From positions 62,001-126,000 of the forward strand of contig CATXEA010000004.1 in the NCBI GenBank assembly GCA_958367245.1: 64,000 nucleotides of DNA, written 5' to 3'. A program made the position numbers and the translations under genes. The notes under the pieces were generated by a model, which was not told where the DNA came from, made no database searches, and saw only the letters and a program-made list of their open reading frames with translations. The stretch comes from an uncultured Blautia sp. Its GTDB lineage: Bacteria; Bacillota; Clostridia; Lachnospirales; Lachnospiraceae. Shown here piece by piece: positions 18,891 through 27,316 of this stretch. The stretch's first letter is position 1. Each line of letters starts with the position of its first letter.

Positions 18891-18927
18891 AAGAGTCCTT
18901 TTCGAAAAAGAAAGGGATTCTTTTTTT
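18891..18927 (+). terminator. intrinsic terminator after glyA
   Basis: Stem of about 11 bp with two G-U pairs (AAGAGTCCTTT against AAAGGGATTCTT), loop CGAAAAAG-like, followed by seven T. Confidence 0.85.
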
Positions 18928-19081
18928 GATAAAGAAAGTATGATTTTTTTGAAAAAGTTGTGTGTAAATGATGGAAATTTTGGTAAAATAGTTGTATAGT
19001 AGAGATATAGTAACGATTCAAAAGCATCACCGCTGAGAAAGAGTTACGATATATGAAATAAGCAGAAGGAAGGTGACAGAA

Positions 19082-19972
19082 TTGGAAAAAGTGATTATTA
19101 TTGGAGCAGGACCGGCCGGAATTTCAGCAGCCCTGTATGCAGCCAGAGGAAATATGGATCCACTTGTGATAAATAACGGGATCGGCGCTCTGGAAAAGGC
19201 TGAAAAAATTGAAAATTACTATGGTCTTGCCAGCCCCATGTCAGGTCAGGAGCTTTACGAGACAGGGCTTGCGCAGGCGAGAGCCCTTGGAGTTCGGATT
19301 CTCGACGCTCAGGTTCTTGCAGTGGAAGGATTCGATACTTTTCTGATTAAAACAACAGAAGGGGAATTTGAAAGCATAAGTCTGATTCTTGCCACCGGAA
19401 GCAGGCGTGTGTCTCCGAAGATTCCGGGACTGAAGGAATTTGAGGGAAAAGGTGTGAGTTACTGCGCAGTATGCGACGCCTTTTTCTACAGGGGCAAGGA
19501 AGTAGCAGTTGTGGGGAACGGTGATTTTGCCCTCCATGAAGCAGGAGAACTTCAGAATACCGCTGCTTCGGTAACGATTTATACAAATGGGAAAGAACCC
19601 GAATTTACCGGAGAAACATCTATTCAGGTAAACACTATGAAAATACAGTCCATAGAGGGCGAAGATAAGGTATCCGGCATCCGTCTGGAGGGGGATGTAA
19701 AAGCGCAGGAAAGCGAGGCGGTCCTTGCGCGGGCAGACGGTATTTTCATTGCTCTTGGAACTGCGGGAAGCGCAGAAATTGCCCGCCAGATGGGAGCAGA
19801 ACTTGATGCGAAGGGAAACATAAAGGTGAATGCGGATATGGAAACCACGATTCCGGGAATGTATGCGGCAGGTGACTGCACAGGAGGGCTCCTTCAGATT
19901 GCGAAGGCTGTGCATGAAGGCTGTATAGCCGGAATTTCAGCAGGGAAATATGTAAGAAGCAGGAATAAGTAA
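19082..19972 (+). CDS. thioredoxin reductase-like flavoprotein, NADPH-clamp motif not seen
   Basis: 296 residues, FAD-dependent thioredoxin reductase fold: N-terminal VIIIGAGPAGISAALYAARG for FAD, redox-active C128-A-V-C131, and a final TTIPGMYAAGDCTGG. The second dinucleotide motif is GNGDFALHE rather than GGGDSA, and the HRRxxxR segment that clamps the NADPH phosphate is replaced by TIYTNGKEPEF. Enzymes of this kind in clostridia are known to take electrons from ferredoxin instead. I prefer the TTG at 19082 with AAGGAAGG upstream; a GTG at 19073 is possible. Thioredoxin follows 32 bases downstream, so the two form a pair. Confidence 0.85.
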   Translation: MEKVIIIGAGPAGISAALYAARGNMDPLVINNGIGALEKAEKIENYYGLASPMSGQELYETGLAQARALGVRILDAQVLAVEGFDTFLIKTTEGEFESISLILATGSRRVSPKIPGLKEFEGKGVSYCAVCDAFFYRGKEVAVVGNGDFALHEAGELQNTAASVTIYTNGKEPEFTGETSIQVNTMKIQSIEGEDKVSGIRLEGDVKAQESEAVLARADGIFIALGTAGSAEIARQMGAELDAKGNIKVNADMETTIPGMYAAGDCTGGLLQIAKAVHEGCIAGISAGKYVRSRNK

Positions 19973-20004
19973 TTACTTTTAATTTATAATAAAGGAGAAG
20001 AATT

Positions 20005-20307
20005 ATGGCAAAAACTTTTACAGCACAGAATTTTCAGGCGGAAGTATTGAAATCAGAGAAACCTGTACTTGTAGACTTTTGGGCAACCTGGTGCGGACCG
20101 TGTAAACGTCAGGCTCCCATTATTGACCAGCTTGCAGAAGAGGGCTACTGTGTAGGAAAAGTAAATGTTGACGAGGAGCCTATGCTGGCGCAGCAGTTCC
20201 AGATTATGAGCATTCCGACAATGATCATTTTCCGGGACGGCAGAGAGATTGAGCGTCTGGTAGGGCTTAATTCCAGAGAAACTCTGAAACAGGCGCTGGA
20301 TGAATAA
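20005..20307 (+). CDS. trxA: thioredoxin
   Basis: 100 residues, typical size. The active site is W29-C30-G-P-C33 (VDFWATWCGPCKRQAP), and the cis-proline segment reads MSIPTMIIF. It reduces protein disulfides in the cytoplasm and is itself reduced by the reductase encoded just upstream. AAAGGAG precedes the ATG by 7 bases. A strong terminator lies right after the stop. Confidence 0.96.
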   Translation: MAKTFTAQNFQAEVLKSEKPVLVDFWATWCGPCKRQAPIIDQLAEEGYCVGKVNVDEEPMLAQQFQIMSIPTMIIFRDGREIERLVGLNSRETLKQALDE

Positions 20308-20314
20308 CAGGATG

Positions 20315-20344
20315 GGTGGCGCGGCAATGCCGCGCTGCCTTTTT
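20315..20344 (+). terminator. intrinsic terminator after trxA
   Basis: GC-rich stem of 11 bp (GGTGGCGCGGC against GCCGCGCTGCC, two wobble pairs) with loop AAT, followed by five T. Confidence 0.85.
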
Positions 20345-20378
20345 CATTCACTTACATTTGAACGGAGAGTCATATTTG

Positions 20379-22040
20379 ATGAAGATTTTATTAGCGGCAT
20401 GTAATGCCAAATACATACATTCCAATTTAGCTGTATATGACCTGAAAACCTATGCAGAGGAGTATGAGAAGCATATTGTTCTGAAGGAGTATACCATAAA
20501 TCAGCCAAAAGACGATATTCTCAGAGACATCTATCTGGAAGCGCCTGACGTTATATGTGTTTCCTGCTATATCTGGAATATTACATTTGTAAAAGAACTG
20601 ATGCGTGATCTGGCAAAGATACTTCCTGATACCGCGCTTTGGGCGGGAGGACCTGAGGTTTCGTTTGACGCGGAGGCTTTTCTTGCAGAGAATCCTTATT
20701 TCACGGGAGTTATGCTTGGGGAAGGGGAGGAAACCTTCAGGGAGCTTGCCGGCCATTATGTAAAAGATATAACAAAATTAACAGAAATCAGAGGGATTGT
20801 ATTCAGAAACAACGGGAAGATACACAATAATGGCTGGAGAGAAATCATGGATTTAAGCCGTGTGCCATTTGTGTACAAAGACTTAGAAGATTTCCAAAAC
20901 CGTATTATCTATTATGAAAGCAGCAGAGGCTGTCCGTTTTCCTGCAGCTACTGCCTTTCCTCAGTGGATAAAAAGTTAAGATTCCGTGATTTGGAACTGG
21001 TGAAGCGGGAACTTCAGTTTTTTATAGACAATAAAGTTCCTCAGGTGAAATTTGTAGACCGCACCTTTAACTGTAAGCATGACCATGCTGTGACAATCTG
21101 GAAGTATATCAAAGACCATGACAATGGGATTACAAATTTCCATTTCGAGATTTCGGCAGATCTGCTCAACGAAGAGGAGCTGGAGCTTATGTCAGATATG
21201 CGCCCCGGTCTGATTCAGCTTGAAATCGGTGTGCAGTCTACCAATCCGGAAACAATTAAGGCAATCCACAGAACTATGAATTTCGAGAAGCTTGCAGGAA
21301 TTGTAAACAGGATTCACAGCTTTGGAAATATTCATCAGCATCTGGATCTTATTGCAGGGCTTCCCTATGAGGATTATGAAAGTTTCCGAAAATCTTTTAA
21401 CGATGTGTATGCCCTGAAACCCCAGCAGCTTCAGCTTGGCTTTCTGAAGGTTCTGAAAGGTTCTCTTATGAAGGAAATGTCAGAGGAATACGGCATTGTT
21501 CACAAGGAGCAGGAACCGTATGAGGTGTTATCCACCAGATGGCTTTCCTATCGGGACATTTTAAAGCTGAAAACGGTGGAAAATATGGTGGAAATATATT
21601 ATAATAGTGGACAATTCCAAAATACGCTGAAGTATGTGGAAGGATTTTTTGAAGACAGCTTTTCTCTGTATGAAAGACTCGGAGAATTCTATGAGGCGAA
21701 AGGCTACAGCAGCGTTTCCCATACAAGGATGCGCCGCTATGAGATTTTTCTGGAATTTCTTAAGACAGTGGAAGGAGTTTCAATGGAAGCTGCATCGGAC
21801 AGGATGATCTGCGACCTTTATCTGCGGGAAAATTTAAAGAGCCGCCCGTCCTTTGCCCGTGACCAGAAACCCTGCGAAAAAGCAGTCTGGGAATACAGAC
21901 GAATGAAAAGAATTCCAAAAACTGCCCATATTGAGATTCTGGCTGATAACAGAGCTCTGCTTTTTGATTATACCAAGCGCGATCCACTGACAAATAATGC
22001 ATTTGTTACAGACATCAGCAAAGAACTGGAATGTTTCTGA
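20379..22040 (+). CDS. B12-binding domain radical SAM protein (DUF4080 type)
   Basis: 553 residues. Residues about 1-135 are a cobalamin-binding-like domain (ACNAKYIHSNLAVYDLK, WAGGPEVSFDAE, GEGEETFREL). The radical SAM cluster motif CPFSCSYC follows YYESSRGC near residue 190, and IQLEIGVQSTNPETIKAIHR and HLDLIAGLPYEDYESF are typical of the family. The rest matches the C-terminal region of DUF4080 proteins, whose substrate is unknown to me. Start ATG at 20379 with CGGAGAG upstream; earlier in-frame ATG lies within the trxA terminator. The reaction cannot be named. Confidence 0.86.
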   Translation: MKILLAACNAKYIHSNLAVYDLKTYAEEYEKHIVLKEYTINQPKDDILRDIYLEAPDVICVSCYIWNITFVKELMRDLAKILPDTALWAGGPEVSFDAEAFLAENPYFTGVMLGEGEETFRELAGHYVKDITKLTEIRGIVFRNNGKIHNNGWREIMDLSRVPFVYKDLEDFQNRIIYYESSRGCPFSCSYCLSSVDKKLRFRDLELVKRELQFFIDNKVPQVKFVDRTFNCKHDHAVTIWKYIKDHDNGITNFHFEISADLLNEEELELMSDMRPGLIQLEIGVQSTNPETIKAIHRTMNFEKLAGIVNRIHSFGNIHQHLDLIAGLPYEDYESFRKSFNDVYALKPQQLQLGFLKVLKGSLMKEMSEEYGIVHKEQEPYEVLSTRWLSYRDILKLKTVENMVEIYYNSGQFQNTLKYVEGFFEDSFSLYERLGEFYEAKGYSSVSHTRMRRYEIFLEFLKTVEGVSMEAASDRMICDLYLRENLKSRPSFARDQKPCEKAVWEYRRMKRIPKTAHIEILADNRALLFDYTKRDPLTNNAFVTDISKELECF

Positions 22041-22082
22041 TTCAGGAACGCTCCCGATAAGAAAAAACAAGAGGTGAAAAAA

Positions 22083-22187
22083 ATGGGAATGTTTGATCCG
22101 AAAAAAAGAAAAATTATAACAGCGATTATCGCGGTGATTATTGTACTTGCAATGGTAGTTCCGACTGCACTTGCATATCTTCTGTAA
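22083..22187 (+). CDS. small single-span membrane peptide
   Basis: 34 codons starting ATGGGAATG, preceded by AAGAGGTGA. A short basic head (FDPKKRK) is followed by one hydrophobic helix of about 21 residues and almost nothing behind it. Head-positive topology suggests N-in. It lies 43 bases after the radical SAM gene and 17 before the next, all in one direction, so it is probably translated in the same operon. Function unknown. Confidence 0.6.
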   Translation: MGMFDPKKRKIITAIIAVIIVLAMVVPTALAYLL

Positions 22188-22203
22188 TTACGGGGTATCA
22201 TTT

Positions 22204-22806
22204 ATGAGACTTGGAAAGGCAGCAATGGAGGCATTGCAGGCAGAAGTAACCGGAAGACTTGCGCCCGGCGACGAGATTCTTGTTGCCGGAGCGATTGCCC
22301 TTGAGGGGACTTCCCTTATTTCAGAATCAGAGAAAGAAAAGCTTGGGAAATTATTTTCACCGGGCTTTTTATATAATTGTCAGTCTCTTCTTAAAGACTA
22401 CGGAGTGGGAGGCTGCGAAGGAGACGCGTGGAAGGCGGCAGAGGAGGCAGGGGCATCAGCGCTTTTTGCTCTTAAAGAAGGCGGCTTTCTGAGCGGACTG
22501 TGGAAGATGGCGGAGGCATCTTCTGTGGGACTGGAAGCAGATTTAAGAAAAGTGCCAATCCGTCAGGAAACGGTAGAAGTATGTGAGATTTTTGATATAA
22601 ACCCTTACAGACTTCTGTCAGGAGGAGCGATTCTTATTGGAATCCGCGGCGGAGAAGCGCTGGTACAGGAGCTTAGAAGAAAAGGCTTCATGGCAGAGAT
22701 TATCGGGCAGGCAAATTCCGGGAATGACCGTCTGTTGTACAGCGGTGGGAACGCAAGATATCTGGAGCGTCCCACAGCGGATGAAATCCGGAAAATACAG
22801 AAGTAA
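22204..22806 (+). CDS. AIR synthase-related (PurM C-terminal-like) protein
   Basis: 200 residues. The phrases MRLGKAAMEAL, GGFLSGLWKMAEASSVGLEADLRKVPIRQETVEVCEIFDINPYRLLSGGAILIG resemble the C-terminal domain of AIR synthase, HypE and ThiL proteins. The N-terminal ATP-binding half of those enzymes is absent. The chosen ATG at 22204 has only a weak ribosome site (CGGGG), which may be compensated by coupling to the upstream peptide. Activity is unknown; a true purine role is unlikely without the missing half. Confidence 0.7.
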   Translation: MRLGKAAMEALQAEVTGRLAPGDEILVAGAIALEGTSLISESEKEKLGKLFSPGFLYNCQSLLKDYGVGGCEGDAWKAAEEAGASALFALKEGGFLSGLWKMAEASSVGLEADLRKVPIRQETVEVCEIFDINPYRLLSGGAILIGIRGGEALVQELRRKGFMAEIIGQANSGNDRLLYSGGNARYLERPTADEIRKIQK

Positions 22807-22827
22807 AGACTTGGAGGAAAAAGAATC

Positions 22828-23325
22828 ATGGCAAAGCTTAATATTGTACTACATGAGCCGGAGATTCCTGCAAATACGGGAAATATCGGACGTACCTGTG
22901 TGGCGACGGGAACAAGGCTTCATTTGATAGAGCCTCTTGGCTTCCTGTTAAACGAAAAAGCCATCAAACGCGCAGGAATGGATTACTGGAAAGACCTGGA
23001 TGTAACGACATATTTAAACTATGAAGATTTTCTTCAGAGGAATCCGGGAGCGAAGATTTACTATGCGACTACAAAAGCGCAGCATACCTACACAGAAGTA
23101 GAGTATGAAGAAGATTGTTATATCATGTTCGGAAAAGAGAGCGCCGGGATTCCGGAGGAAATTCTTGTAAATCATCCGGATACCTGTGTGCGTATTCCAA
23201 TGATTGGAGATATCCGCTCTCTCAATCTCAGTAATTCCGTAGCAATTGTACTGTACGAGGCGCTGAGACAAAATCATTTCGACCACATGAACCTTGAGGG
23301 ACATCTTCATCATTTACAGTGGTAA
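22828..23325 (+). CDS. trmL: tRNA (cytidine(34)-2'-O)-methyltransferase
   Basis: 165 residues, a compact SPOUT enzyme. NIVLHEPEIPANTGNIGRTCVATG at the N-terminus and the C-terminal knot segments MFGKESAGIPEEIL and RIPMIGDIRSLNLSNSVAIVLYEALRQ are diagnostic for TrmL, which methylates the wobble ribose of tRNA-Leu isoacceptors. GGAGGAAAAAG precedes the ATG. It is 21 bases after the AIR-synthase-like gene. Confidence 0.95.
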   Translation: MAKLNIVLHEPEIPANTGNIGRTCVATGTRLHLIEPLGFLLNEKAIKRAGMDYWKDLDVTTYLNYEDFLQRNPGAKIYYATTKAQHTYTEVEYEEDCYIMFGKESAGIPEEILVNHPDTCVRIPMIGDIRSLNLSNSVAIVLYEALRQNHFDHMNLEGHLHHLQW

Positions 23326-23377
23326 TATTAAAATTGTTATAAAAGAAAAAACTATATGAAAAGGAGGAAGAGATATA

Positions 23378-25105
23378 ATGGAACTGGAAAACTATCGGAA
23401 GTATTCAAGGATGGCAAGAGGACTGGAGAAGGCAGACCTTGTGTTTAAGAATGCACAGGTATTTCTTTCTCAGACGGGGGAATTTGTGAAAGGGGATGTG
23501 GCTGTTTCCGACGGAAAGATTCTGGGGGTGGGGTCTTACGATGGAAAAGAGGAAATTGACCTTACAGGGAAGATTCTCTGTCCGGGATTTATCGACAGCC
23601 ATCTTCATCTGGAGTCTACACTTGTGACGCCAGGAGAACTGATTCGTCAGGCTGCGCAGTGCGGAACAACTACTTTTATTGTTGACCCCCATGAATCTGC
23701 CAATGTTTCCGGAACACAGGGGATTGATTATATTCTGGAGCAGACGGAAGAAGTTCCGGCAAATGTTTATGTAATGATGCCCTCCTGTGTACCCGCGACT
23801 TCTGTGGACGACAATGGATGTGTTTTAACTGCCGGAAAAATGAAAAGCTATCTCGATAACCCGAGAATTCTGGGACTGGGAGAGGTGATGGATGCGCCTT
23901 CTGTAATTGACGGGGCAGTTTCCATGCATGAGAAGCTTCGTCTTTTTGATGGAAAGGTGAGGGACGGTCATGCGCCGTTTCTTTCCAGAGGGGATCTGGC
24001 TGCTTATGCTCTGGCGGGAATATGCACAGACCATGAGTGTGTAGATTATGAATATGCGATGGAAGAGCGCAGAAATGGGATATATGTACATATTCGGGAA
24101 GGAAGCGCTGCCCGTAATCTGGATGCTATTGTAAAGGGAATTGTAGAGCATCAGACAGATACAGATGGATTTTGTTTCTGTACAGATGATAAGCACATTG
24201 AGGAAATCAGGAGAGAAGGTCATATTAATTACAATGTGAAGCGTTCTGTGGAGCTGGGGCTTCCTGTGAAAGAGGCGCTGAAGATGGCGACTATTCATGC
24301 GGCAAGGTGTTACAAACTGGAGCATCTGGGAGCCATTGCACCCGGATATCAGGCTGATTTTGTCATTCTTGACGATTTGGAGACACTTCATGTTTCCGAT
24401 GTCTATTACCGTGGCAGGAAGATTATCAGAGACGAGGCTATGGAGATTAAACCCTGCTCTCCGCAGCTTAAAGATACGGTTCATATCGGAGAATTTTCAG
24501 AGGATAGCCTGAGTCTTGTCCATCCGGGCAAAAAGGCTCATGTTCTTCAGATGATAGAGGGACAGATTACAACAGAGGATGTACTGGAGGAAGTTCCGAG
24601 GATTTCTTCAGGGGGGACAGACTATTTTGCATCGGATGATACATACCAGAAGATTGCTGTGATTGAGCGCCATAAAAATACAGGAAAAATCGGCGTGGGA
24701 ATCGTGAAAGGCTTCGGTCTTCGCGGCGGAGCTATTGCATCCAGTGTATCCCACGATTCCCATAACATTATTGTTGTGGGGGACAATGACCGGGATATGT
24801 ATATTGCAGTTGAGGAATTGAAGCGTACCCGGGGCGGATATGTTCTGGTGTGCGGCGGAGAGGTATTTGGAACACTGCCGCTTCCGGTAATGGGACTTAT
24901 GAGCGACGCAGGTTATGAGACAGTAAACGCGCTTCTTGCAAAGATGATTCCAAAAGCCCATGAAATGGGGATTCCGAAAGGCTTTGACCCGTTTATCACA
25001 CTTTCCTTCATGGCTCTTCCGGTTATTCCGGAGATAAGAATCACACCGAGAGGCGTATATCTTGTAAATGAGGGCAGGATGCTTAAGACTCCTTTTGAAG
25101 AATAA
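23378..25105 (+). CDS. ade: adenine deaminase
   Basis: 575 residues, full length. Converts adenine to hypoxanthine and ammonia in purine salvage, using a divalent-metal amidohydrolase site. Seen: CPGFIDSHLHLEST (metal ligands), VDPHESANVSG, FCTDDKHIEEI, the PGYQADFVILDDLE segment, and a C-terminal domain with GFGLRGGAIASSVSHDSHNIIVVG. AAAGGAGGAAGAG precedes the ATG. The stop is followed by a terminator shared with the convergent kinase gene. No purine riboswitch is visible in the short upstream gap. Confidence 0.96.
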   Translation: MELENYRKYSRMARGLEKADLVFKNAQVFLSQTGEFVKGDVAVSDGKILGVGSYDGKEEIDLTGKILCPGFIDSHLHLESTLVTPGELIRQAAQCGTTTFIVDPHESANVSGTQGIDYILEQTEEVPANVYVMMPSCVPATSVDDNGCVLTAGKMKSYLDNPRILGLGEVMDAPSVIDGAVSMHEKLRLFDGKVRDGHAPFLSRGDLAAYALAGICTDHECVDYEYAMEERRNGIYVHIREGSAARNLDAIVKGIVEHQTDTDGFCFCTDDKHIEEIRREGHINYNVKRSVELGLPVKEALKMATIHAARCYKLEHLGAIAPGYQADFVILDDLETLHVSDVYYRGRKIIRDEAMEIKPCSPQLKDTVHIGEFSEDSLSLVHPGKKAHVLQMIEGQITTEDVLEEVPRISSGGTDYFASDDTYQKIAVIERHKNTGKIGVGIVKGFGLRGGAIASSVSHDSHNIIVVGDNDRDMYIAVEELKRTRGGYVLVCGGEVFGTLPLPVMGLMSDAGYETVNALLAKMIPKAHEMGIPKGFDPFITLSFMALPVIPEIRITPRGVYLVNEGRMLKTPFEE

Positions 25106-25125
25106 AAGACAAAGATAAAGAAATG

Positions 25126-25179
25126 AAAAAAGATGAGGCATTATCCGTTTTTGACACCGGACAATCGCCTCATCTTTTT
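25126..25179. terminator. bidirectional terminator between ade and the histidine kinase gene
   Basis: A 13-bp outer stem AAAAAGATGAGGC/GCCTCATCTTTTT with a further partly paired centre. A-run and T-run on opposite sides allow termination in both directions. The kinase stop codon lies at its edge. Confidence 0.85.
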
Positions 25180-26587
25180 ATTGTGTTTTTTCGAGCGTAA
25201 AAATAAATTCAGTTCCCACGCCGGGGGTGCTGACAACATCAATATGCTGCTGATGTGCGTTGATAATTTCTTTTACAATAGAAAGCCCAAGACCTGTGCT
25301 TTTTCGTTCGCGGCCGCGGGAAGCGTCATGCTTGTAGAAGCGGTCCCAGATTTTGGGAATGCTTTCTTTGGGGATTCCCTCTCCGTGGTCTTTCACAGAA
25401 ACAAAAACCTTTCCGTTTTTTTCTGTAGTTTCCATGACAATGGTAGAATCATCCGGACTGAATTTAATGGCATTGTCCAGCAGATTGTAAAGAACCTGCT
25501 GTATTTTTTCCCTGTCTGCATTTACGGACAGCTCCTTGCCGGAAAGAATCAGTTCCAGACGAATCTTACGCGGAGTACATACGCCCTCAAAAAAAGCTGC
25601 TGTGCTTTTCAGAGTATCGTTAATATCAAATGGCCTAAATTCCATCATCCGCTGCTTGATATCTATTTCGTTTAAAGTCAGGAGACTTCGGGTAAGCTTT
25701 TCCAGACGATCTGTCTCAGTGGCAATAATCTTCAGATATTTTTCCTGAAACTCAGGAGGAATGGTTCCGTCCAGAATCGCCTCTACATAGCCCTTGATAG
25801 AGGTGAGCGGAGAGCGGAAATCGTGAGAAACATTGGAAACAAATTTCCGCTGATATTCCCCGTTCATGTTGAGCTCGTCTGACATATAGTTCAAAGTGTT
25901 GGCAAGATAGCCCAGCTCATCGTCAGAGTTTACAGGGATGTTATAACTGAGATTTCCGTTGGCGTATTCGGAAGCGCCGCGGATTATAGCTTTAAGAGGC
26001 TGGTAAATCTGCCATTTATATATCAGGATCAAAAGATATGTCAAGGCGTAAAACAGTAAGAAAAGAAATAGCATAATCTGCATAATGGTACTTCTTGTAC
26101 GGTACAGGGCGCTTGCCTGGTAATGAATGGCAACATATCCTTTGGTAGTCATCTCTGAAGTAATAGGGGCTATGACGCTGATCTGGTCATTGGGAAAATA
26201 TCCGTAAAACGTACCAATCTGATAATAGTTTCTTCCCCACGCAGAAACGTCGAAGCCTTCCACCGGTACGGGCAGATTAGGGTCAATTTTCCTGCGGCTG
26301 CTGAACAGAACGTCGCCTTTGCTGTTGATGATCCAGATAACAGTATCCTGAAAGACTGCCAGGGAGGAGAGAGATTCCCGTATCTCCTCCAGATTTTTGG
26401 CAGACAGATTATTTTTTATTGTATCATATGAGGCGATACTGTGAGCCTCTTTGTAAAGGGCATCGCTCAAATCGCGTTCCAGATACCGCTCCACGAGATA
26501 GGAACCGCCCAGGCTGATAAGGAAAAAGCCGCAGATTCCAATTAAAATATAGCTGGCGATAAACTTCAGGGATAAGAGATGCTTCAT
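25178..26587 (-). CDS. membrane sensor histidine kinase (PhoR/WalK-like)
   Basis: 469 residues. TM1 at about 8-30, an extracellular domain, TM2 near 165-188, HAMP to about 240, then HisKA with the phosphoacceptor in FVSNVSHDFRSPLTSIKGYVEAIL and a HATPase with NLLDNAIKFS, VKDHGEGIPKE and GLGLSIVKEII. It senses an external signal and phosphorylates the regulator encoded just before it; the two genes overlap by ATGA. The signal is unknown; cell-envelope stress is the common case for this class. Confidence 0.92.
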   Translation of the reverse strand: MKHLLSLKFIASYILIGICGFFLISLGGSYLVERYLERDLSDALYKEAHSIASYDTIKNNLSAKNLEEIRESLSSLAVFQDTVIWIINSKGDVLFSSRRKIDPNLPVPVEGFDVSAWGRNYYQIGTFYGYFPNDQISVIAPITSEMTTKGYVAIHYQASALYRTRSTIMQIMLFLFLLFYALTYLLILIYKWQIYQPLKAIIRGASEYANGNLSYNIPVNSDDELGYLANTLNYMSDELNMNGEYQRKFVSNVSHDFRSPLTSIKGYVEAILDGTIPPEFQEKYLKIIATETDRLEKLTRSLLTLNEIDIKQRMMEFRPFDINDTLKSTAAFFEGVCTPRKIRLELILSGKELSVNADREKIQQVLYNLLDNAIKFSPDDSTIVMETTEKNGKVFVSVKDHGEGIPKESIPKIWDRFYKHDASRGRERKSTGLGLSIVKEIINAHQQHIDVVSTPGVGTEFIFTLEKTQ

Positions 26588-27285
26588 TCGTTTCTTACCT
26601 CAAATTTATATCCGATTCCCCAGACAGTTGCAAGCGACCAGCGGGGATGGTCTTTGATTTTTTCGCGCAGTCTCTTGATATGAACGTCTACTGTGCGGGT
26701 GTCTCCGATATACTCGTATCCCCAGATATGATCCAGAAGCTGTTCTCTTGTAAATACCTGATTCGGGGATGAGGCAAGGAAATAGAGAAGCTCCAGTTCC
26801 TTTGGCGGCATATCCACCTGTTTGCCCATGTAGGTGACTGCATAGTTTGTCAGATTTACGATGAGATCAGGGTAGGTTACACATTTTTCTCCTGTGGAAA
26901 CAGAAGGCTGTTTCGTCTGAAAACGGCGCAGGACTGCGCGGACTCTGGCAACCAGTTCCTTGGAGTCAAACGGCTTGATCATATAATCGTCTGCTCCGAG
27001 TTCGAGCCCCAGAACCTTATCGAAGGTTTCGCCCTTTGCGGAGAGCATAATAATCGGTACATCAGAATTGTGGCGGATCTCACGGCAGACCTGATAACCG
27101 TCGATGCCGGGAAGCATCAGATCCAGGATGATAAGGTCGGGACGAAAGCTCTGAAATTCTCTCAGGGCTTCCTCTCCGTCGTTTACAATTTTTACCTCAA
27201 AACATTCTTTGGTGAGGTACAGTGCAATCAATTCGGCGATGTTATTGTCATCGTCAACAATAAGAATTTTCTGTTTATAAGCCAT
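26584..27285 (-). CDS. OmpR/PhoB family response regulator
   Basis: 233 residues from the ATG at 27285, preceded by AAGGAGAAC; a longer upstream reading lacks a ribosome site. The receiver has acidic DDD at 11-13, phosphoacceptor D55 in LIILDLMLPGIDG and the K near 105. The winged helix ends with TREQLLDHIWGYEYIGDTRTVDVHIKRLREKI. It lies 31 bases after mutS2 and shares an ATGA overlap with its kinase, so all three are one operon. Confidence 0.93.
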   Translation of the reverse strand: MAYKQKILIVDDDNNIAELIALYLTKECFEVKIVNDGEEALREFQSFRPDLIILDLMLPGIDGYQVCREIRHNSDVPIIMLSAKGETFDKVLGLELGADDYMIKPFDSKELVARVRAVLRRFQTKQPSVSTGEKCVTYPDLIVNLTNYAVTYMGKQVDMPPKELELLYFLASSPNQVFTREQLLDHIWGYEYIGDTRTVDVHIKRLREKIKDHPRWSLATVWGIGYKFEVRNE

Positions 27286-27316
27286 GTTAAAGTTCTCCTT
27301 CCTGTTGATCCTCAGA

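Noticed and set aside
23326..23377. Purine riboswitch before adenine deaminase
   Set aside because: Only 52 bases lie between trmL and ade, too short for the aptamer, and the conserved core is absent.
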